NCBI GenBank assembly: GCA_031282235.1
Contig: JAITED010000151.1
Span: 1 to 11,465, forward strand
DNA: 11,465 nt
Source of the DNA: Propionibacteriaceae bacterium
GTDB taxonomy: Bacteria; Actinomycetota; Actinomycetes; Propionibacteriales; Propionibacteriaceae
Direction of reading: 5' to 3'
In this document: piece by piece, positions 6,958-11,465 of the stretch
Numbering within the stretch: position 1 is the stretch's first letter
How the letters are laid out: each line of letters starts with the position of its first letter
Position numbers and translations under genes: made by a program
The notes under the pieces: generated by a model
Databases searched by the model: none
Seen by the model: only the letters and a program-made list of their open reading frames with translations
Told to the model about the DNA's origin: nothing

Positions 6958-7986
6958 ATGTTTAGACGCTTTCGCGCTGCTTTGTTGGCTGCCCCGCTGC
7001 TTACGCTACTGCTCAGTGGGTGCAGCGGCGAGCCCCAGAATCAGCCAACTGTGTCGCCGGAGGATCTCACCCGTTTCACTCCGGAGCCGGTGTTTTACTC
7101 GCCGTTGACGGGGGTGGAGGTGGCCGATGCGGCCACCGCTACGAAGCCAGTGCTAGCGGCGATGGTGGAGAATCTGCCGTATTCGCGCCCCCAGTCGGGG
7201 CTGATGGATGCCGGGGTGGTGTTTGAGGCGATTGCGGAAGCGGGCATCACCCGTTTCGTGGTGCTCTATCAGGAGGCCGAACCGGCGCTGATTGGGCCGA
7301 TACGCAGCGCCCGGCAGTATTTCATCGAGTGGATGCACGGATTCGACGCGGCGCTGGCGCGTTGCGGCGGCTCGAAAGAAGCGCGTCAAGCTATGGAGAG
7401 TGGAGCATACGGGGTTGACCTCGATGAGATTACGAACAGCGCCAGCGCGTACTGGCGTGAGAGCGCCAAAGAAGCGCCGCACAACATGTACACCGACTAC
7501 GCGCACTTAAAAGCGTTGCTGGATAAGCGCAACAAAATCACCTCTACGTTCACCCCTTGGCCGCGCCAAGACGGCGCGCCCGCCAGCAACCCCACCGCTA
7601 CCGTCATTGATTTGGACATCAGTTATGACGAGTACCTCAACCACTACGAGTGGGACGCTGCCAGCAATACGTATCTGCGCTGGCACGGCAGCGAACCGCA
7701 TTTAGACCGCGAACAAGGGCAGTTACACCCGGCAGTGGTGATTGGTTTGCGGGTCGCGGAGTGGACGGTGAATGAGGGCGACGGCAACCGGCAGCGTATC
7801 ACCACCTCCGGCAGCGGTTCGGCCTACATCTTCCAAAACGGCACCGTCACTGAGGCCACTTGGATAAAAGACTCCAGCGCTGAAATGTTGCGTTTCGTGG
7901 ACGCTGCCGGTGCTGACATCCCCCTAAACCGGGGTCAAGTGTGGATTACTGCTGTCCCCAACGAAAATGCGATCACTTGGCGGTAA
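6958..7986 (+). CDS. DUF3048 domain-containing (YerB-like) lipoprotein
   Basis: A 342-residue secreted lipoprotein. The signal peptide is basic (MFRRFR) then hydrophobic, ending in the lipobox LSGC with Cys22 as the lipidated residue. The mature protein carries DUF3048 hallmarks: NLPYSRPQSG (72-81), AGITRFVVLYQ, GPIRSARQYF (113-122) and a CGGS segment in place of the usual HVGGS. The C-terminal part (roughly 230-342, from the long DLDISYDEY segment on) fits the second DUF3048 domain. No enzymatic role is established for this family; I do not assign one. The start at 6958 is chosen over an in-frame upstream codon at 6859 because it gives a proper signal peptide and has a -10 at leaderless distance. 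It is followed after 8 bp by a polytopic membrane protein, probably in the same operon. Confidence 0.85.
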   Translation: MFRRFRAALLAAPLLTLLLSGCSGEPQNQPTVSPEDLTRFTPEPVFYSPLTGVEVADAATATKPVLAAMVENLPYSRPQSGLMDAGVVFEAIAEAGITRFVVLYQEAEPALIGPIRSARQYFIEWMHGFDAALARCGGSKEARQAMESGAYGVDLDEITNSASAYWRESAKEAPHNMYTDYAHLKALLDKRNKITSTFTPWPRQDGAPASNPTATVIDLDISYDEYLNHYEWDAASNTYLRWHGSEPHLDREQGQLHPAVVIGLRVAEWTVNEGDGNRQRITTSGSGSAYIFQNGTVTEATWIKDSSAEMLRFVDAAGADIPLNRGQVWITAVPNENAITWR

Positions 7987-7994
7987 CTACTTAG

Positions 7995-9596
7995 ATGACA
8001 ACTTCACCCTTCTCCAGTTCACAACCCAGCGCCCGGTGGCGCGCCGGGCTCGCAATCACCGCAGTAGTCAGCGGTTTCGCAGCGCTCACCGTACTCGTAT
8101 TTTTGGTGCGCGCAAACGGTCCGGTAGCGGCCAACTGGCCACTGACGTGGGAGTTAGACTACGTGGACAACTCGGTGCTTTTCGCATTCGCGCGCGACGT
8201 GTTCACCGGGGCACCGTTGGATTGGCACTTCTCACCTCAGGTCTACTTCTTCCCAGAGATTCCCATCTCGCTGTTGGCTTACGCGCTGTCGGGTGGGGAG
8301 TTGCTGTGGTATTACGTCGTCAGCGCCGCGCTCAACAATGCGCTACTACTGCTGGTGCTCATCTGGTGCGTCAAAACCCTCTGGCCACAGCAGAGCTGGG
8401 GCGGTGTGTTGGCGCGGGCCACCTGCGCGGGGCTGCCGCTGCTGATACTGCCGTGGTTGGCGCACTCGACTAGCAAAATAGTCTCTTTCCATATCGGCCA
8501 ACCGTTGCTTTTCCATCTGGGACCGAACTACTACATCGGCATCTATCTCCTGGCTTTCACCGTGCCAGTGGCCTTGGCTGCCAGCAGCAAAAGAAAACGA
8601 ATCCTAGCGTTGGTGCTATACGCCATGACCGCAGCCTGCGACCCGTTGTTGGTGGCGCTCACCGCTCCGGCTATCGCCCTAATCGCCCTTAGGGTGTGGC
8701 GATACTCCGGCTGGTCAGCGTGTAAACGACTCATTCTTCCCGGAACTGTCGCTGTCGGAGTTGCCGCCGCCATCTATCTGTTGGCTTTCCGCGCCACCGG
8801 TTTAGCGGCCAATTCAATCACCGACGGCTACATGTTCTCACTGCGCCGCGCTGGGGGTGCTATCGGCGGCGTACTGCTCGGGTTGGTGGAACTCTTTCTA
8901 CAAACTCCCCCACTCGCCCTAGTGATAGTGGGCTCATGGGTGGTGATAGGCCGACTGTGTTGGGTCGGTTGGCACGACCCCGCCATGCTGACAACCCCCG
9001 ATGGGCACGCTCGGCTTTATCTAGCGCTAATGCCCTTGTCAGGATATACGGCGATGATAGTGCTACTCGCCGCCCACTTCTGGTACAGCTGGCTGTTGCT
9101 GGTGGGGGCGATAGTCTCCGCTTTGCTGCTGGCCTTGCCCGACAAAGCCGTCAAACTGAGCGTGATAGTCGGATACGGCCTAACAACGCTGATTCTGATT
9201 GCACAGTTGCTGCTACAGGACCAGACGAGCCCCTATTTCACCTACAGCAACCCGGTGGCGCGCTGTTTCGACCAACAGTTGCCCGCCGGTTCCAGCTACT
9301 GCACTGGCACGCAAGGCTGCCGCGCGCTCAGCGTGCAAGCGCACGCTGATTGGAACCTGATTCAACTAGCGCACCCGGGTCTAGGGGTAAGTTTTTGGCT
9401 AGAAAATGTGGCTCCGGCATACGATGACCAGCCCATCCATACGCTGGTGGTTGTCCCGGCCGAGTTTGCGGCTGACGAGGTGAAAGGGCTAGTGGAATCC
9501 CGTTTCGGGGCGCCAAACCTGATGCAAACCTGCAGCGGCACCACAGCAGAGATTTGGACGTATCCCTTTGACCTCAAGGAGATAGTCAACTCTTAA
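7995..9596 (+). CDS. Polytopic membrane protein, possibly GT-C-like glycosyltransferase
   Basis: A 533-residue integral membrane protein not recognised with certainty. Residues 17-38 are the first membrane segment. An external loop follows with WELDYVDN (Asp55, Asp58), DWHFSP and YFFPE, rich in acidic and aromatic residues. About eight to ten further hydrophobic segments run from roughly 85 to 408. The last 120 residues are soluble and contain several cysteines (CFDQQ, YCTGTQGC, a late QTCSG) and a YDDQPIHTLVVV strand. An acidic loop after the first helix, many helices and a C-terminal external domain is the layout of GT-C glycosyltransferases using polyprenyl-linked sugars, but this is inference from topology. 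There is no clear Shine-Dalgarno before the ATG, 8 bp after the lipoprotein stop, so it probably depends on coupled translation. It ends 8 bp before the convergent clpX stop. Confidence 0.7.
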   Translation: MTTSPFSSSQPSARWRAGLAITAVVSGFAALTVLVFLVRANGPVAANWPLTWELDYVDNSVLFAFARDVFTGAPLDWHFSPQVYFFPEIPISLLAYALSGGELLWYYVVSAALNNALLLLVLIWCVKTLWPQQSWGGVLARATCAGLPLLILPWLAHSTSKIVSFHIGQPLLFHLGPNYYIGIYLLAFTVPVALAASSKRKRILALVLYAMTAACDPLLVALTAPAIALIALRVWRYSGWSACKRLILPGTVAVGVAAAIYLLAFRATGLAANSITDGYMFSLRRAGGAIGGVLLGLVELFLQTPPLALVIVGSWVVIGRLCWVGWHDPAMLTTPDGHARLYLALMPLSGYTAMIVLLAAHFWYSWLLLVGAIVSALLLALPDKAVKLSVIVGYGLTTLILIAQLLLQDQTSPYFTYSNPVARCFDQQLPAGSSYCTGTQGCRALSVQAHADWNLIQLAHPGLGVSFWLENVAPAYDDQPIHTLVVVPAEFAADEVKGLVESRFGAPNLMQTCSGTTAEIWTYPFDLKEIVNS

Positions 9597-9604
9597 ACGT
9601 GCGC

Positions 9605-10873
9605 TTAGGCGGCGCGGCGCAGTGGGTCGAGTTTCGCGGCGCTGGTCAATACGTAGGTGGGGGGAGCAATGCCCCGTACACACTGGGCGGTGACGATGAC
9701 TTTCCCAATCTCGCTGCGGCCGGGGACTTCGTACATCACATCCAGCAGGATTTCCTCTAGGATGGCGCGCAGGCCGCGCGCTCCGGTGCCGCGCTCCATC
9801 GCTTTGGCGGCCACCAATTCGATAGCTTCCTCGGTAATCTCCAGTTTCACGCCGTCAATCTCGAACAGCCGCACGAACTGTTTCACGATGGCGTTACGCG
9901 GCTCCACCAAGATGCGCCTCAGCGCCACCTCATCCAGTTTTGGCACCGATGCAATCACTGGCAGCCGACCGATAAACTCCGGAATCATGCCGTATTGGTG
10001 CAAATCCTCCGGGCGCACTTGCGTAAATGGATCACCGACCACGGCCACCTCGGATTCGCCGGTGGTGAACCCCACCGCGCGTTTGCCGATGCGTGCGTTT
10101 ATGACATCTTCCAGCCCCGCGAACGCGCCCCCGACGAGGAACAGGATGTTGCTGGTGTCCATCTTCAGGTAATCCTGATGCGGATGTTTCCGACCCCCTT
10201 GGGGCGGCACCGAAGCCACCGTGCCTTCCAGTATCTTCAACAGCGCCTGTTGCACCCCCTCACCGGACACGTCACGGGTGATGGAGGGATTCTCGGCTTT
10301 ACGAGCCACTTTGTCGATTTCGTCAATATAGATGATGCCCGTTTCGGCACGTTTGATGTCGTTATCGGCAGCCTGAATGAGTTTCAACAGAATGTTTTCG
10401 ACGTCCTCACCCACATAACCAGCTTCGGTGAGGGCGGTGGCGTCCGCGATAGCGAACGGTACGTTGAGCATCCGCGCCAACGTTTGCGCCACATACGTTT
10501 TCCCGCAACCGGTGGGGCCGATGAGCAGCACGTTCGATTTCGCCAACTCCACATCTTCATCACCTTGGGCGCTGCGCACCCCCAACCGCTTGTAGTGGTT
10601 ATACACCGCCACCGCGAGCGCCTTTTTGGCGGCTTCCTGCCCGATGACGTACTGGTCGAGAAAGGCGTGAATTTCGGCAGGTTTCGGCAGTTCGGGCGGG
10701 GTGGGAGTGGCACCAAACTGCACCACTTCCTCGTTGATGACCTCGTTGCACAGATCTACGCACTCGTCGCAGATATATACGCCCGGCCCCGCGATGAGCT
10801 TCCGAACCTGCTTCTGGTGCTTGCCACAAAACGAGCATTTGTAAAGACCTGCGTCACTGCTCATACGGCTCAT
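9605..10873 (-). CDS. clpX: ClpX, ATP-dependent unfoldase subunit of ClpXP
   Basis: A 422-residue AAA+ unfoldase that recognises, unfolds and feeds substrates to ClpP in the cytoplasm. The N-terminal zinc-binding domain has CSFC (13-16) and CDEC (35-38). Walker A is GPTGCGKT (119-126), the pore loop is GYVGE (152-156), and Walker B is IIYIDEID (180-187). The RKH pore loop (GGRKHPHQ), the ClpP-docking loop with VGF in place of the common IGF/LGF, and the sensor-2 segment GARGLR are all present. Length is normal for ClpX. Start choice: the ATG at 10873 has a G-rich Shine-Dalgarno region; ATGs at 10897, 10894 and 10864 are in frame and the last is a reasonable alternative. It lies downstream of clpP on the same strand, 166 bp away. 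Confidence 0.96.
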   Translation of the reverse strand: MSRMSSDAGLYKCSFCGKHQKQVRKLIAGPGVYICDECVDLCNEVINEEVVQFGATPTPPELPKPAEIHAFLDQYVIGQEAAKKALAVAVYNHYKRLGVRSAQGDEDVELAKSNVLLIGPTGCGKTYVAQTLARMLNVPFAIADATALTEAGYVGEDVENILLKLIQAADNDIKRAETGIIYIDEIDKVARKAENPSITRDVSGEGVQQALLKILEGTVASVPPQGGRKHPHQDYLKMDTSNILFLVGGAFAGLEDVINARIGKRAVGFTTGESEVAVVGDPFTQVRPEDLHQYGMIPEFIGRLPVIASVPKLDEVALRRILVEPRNAIVKQFVRLFEIDGVKLEITEEAIELVAAKAMERGTGARGLRAILEEILLDVMYEVPGRSEIGKVIVTAQCVRGIAPPTYVLTSAAKLDPLRRAA

Positions 10874-11039
10874 AACACCCCCCGCCTTTCGCATCATTGG
10901 TTCGATACGGTTTTAAGTATCGGCTCTTTCGTCAATCTTCTATCATCTCGGTAGCAATAACCCGGCTTCGACCCCGAATTGGGGGGCGAGTCTTAACGCA
11001 CAGTTGAGACCCAACCCCGCGCTAGCCGACGACGGCGCT
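10874..11039. other. clpP-clpX intergenic region with two small inverted repeats
   Basis: This 166-bp gap holds no gene. One inverted repeat is GTCTTAAC-GCACA-GTTGAGAC (10990-11010), paired at 7 of 8 arm positions. A second is CCCC-GAATT-GGGG (10972-10984). Neither is followed by a T run on the minus strand, so neither looks like an intrinsic terminator. A minus-strand TTGACG (10935-10930) and GATACT (10921-10916) resemble promoter halves, but they are only 8 bp apart. The spacing suggests clpX may have its own promoter or processing site. Confidence 0.4.
10878..10890 (-). promoter_or_regulatory. Purine-rich ribosome-binding region of clpX
   Basis: On the minus strand GAAAGG (10890-10885) and a run of six G (10883-10878) precede the ATG at 10873 by 11 and 4 nt. 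This supports 10873 over the two ATGs further upstream, which lie before this region. Confidence 0.5.
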
Positions 11040-11465
11040 TCAGTTAAGCCCTTTCAGGCTCGGCAAAATCTCGTCTATCAGCCCGTATTCCACGGCCTCT
11101 GCGGCGGTGAGGAACTTGTCACGCTCCACATCGAGATGCACCTGGTCGAGCGGTTTGCCGGTGTTGGCAGCAATCATCTGCTCCATCAGGGCACGAATCC
11201 TGGTGATTTCACGCGCCTGTATCTCTAGGTCGGACGATTGCCCGTAACTGCCCTCAGAGGTGGCGGGTTGATGAATCAGAATCCGCGAGTTCGGCAACGC
11301 CAACCGCTTCCCCCTAGTGCCCGCCGCCAGCAGCACCGCAGCCGCAGAAGCCGCTTGGCCGAGACACACCGTTTGGATTTCGGGTTTGATGTAGCGCATG
11401 GTGTCGTATATCGCAGTGAGTGCGGTGAACGACCCACCGGGCGAGTTCAGATAGATGCTGATTTG
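11040..11465 (-). CDS. clpP: ClpP protease subunit, ClpP2-type, C-terminal part (5' end outside window)
   Basis: The last 141 codons of a serine peptidase that forms the proteolytic chamber of Clp proteases. The frame is open to the right window edge, starting QISIYLNSPGGS. The catalytic triad is visible: Ser in GQAASAAAVLL (codon 11346-11348), His in ILIHQPA (11271-11273), and Asp in ERDKFLTAAEA (11118-11120). GQAASAAAVLLAAGT in place of GQAASMGA is the actinobacterial ClpP2 signature, so a clpP1 gene is expected further upstream, to the right. The ClpP2 assignment rests on recall of mycobacterial sequences. clpX follows on the same strand. Confidence 0.95.
   Translation of the reverse strand, partial: QISIYLNSPGGSFTALTAIYDTMRYIKPEIQTVCLGQAASAAAVLLAAGTRGKRLALPNSRILIHQPATSEGSYGQSSDLEIQAREITRIRALMEQMIAANTGKPLDQVHLDVERDKFLTAAEAVEYGLIDEILPSLKGLN

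Noticed and set aside
10916..10935. TTGACG plus GATACT as a standard clpX promoter
   Set aside because: The spacing is 8 bp rather than 16-18 bp, and no TAnnnT is found at the right distance from TTGACG.
9995..10954. Long open frame (319 codons) on the plus strand opposite clpX
   Set aside because: It lies almost entirely antisense to the clearly conserved clpX and has no recognisable domain; long shadows are common opposite GC-rich genes.

Overview
The window is a moderately GC-rich chromosomal segment that looks actinobacterial, probably from the order Actinomycetales (Actinomycetaceae-like). The clues are an actinobacterial ClpP2-type protease followed by clpX, membrane-anchored DsbA-like oxidoreductases with a charged cytoplasmic head, a valyl-tRNA synthetase of the archaeal-like type found in several actinobacteria, and three genes that appear to start directly at their transcription start (TAnnnT hexamer 6-7 nt before the start codon). 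The genus cannot be fixed from the sequence alone.

Left part (1-3765, plus strand): the 3' end of one DsbA-like gene, a second complete DsbA-like gene overlapping it by 8 bp, then valS. The two thioredoxin-fold proteins probably catalyse disulfide formation outside the membrane. valS seems to have its own leaderless promoter.

Middle (3751-6823, minus strand): thrC (threonine synthase) followed by an AbiE toxin-antitoxin pair (abiEi antitoxin, then abiEii nucleotidyltransferase toxin). A 35-bp interrupted palindrome fills most of the thrC-abiEi gap, overlaps a plausible -10 element and is the best operator candidate in the window. The toxin gene runs tail-to-tail into valS with a 15-bp overlap.

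Right-middle (6824-9596): a 134-bp divergent promoter region separates thrC from a plus-strand pair, a DUF3048-family lipoprotein and a polytopic membrane protein that may be a GT-C-like glycosyltransferase. Both divergent genes have leaderless promoter geometry, and a perfect 6-bp inverted repeat overlaps the -10 of the lipoprotein gene.

Right end (9605-11465, minus strand): clpX and the 3' part of clpP, the unfoldase and peptidase of the ClpXP protease, separated by 166 bp with small inverted repeats. Most of the window is housekeeping. The accessory element is AbiE, and the least characterised part is the lipoprotein/membrane-protein pair. I see no RNA genes, CRISPR array, insertion sequence or convincing intrinsic terminator.
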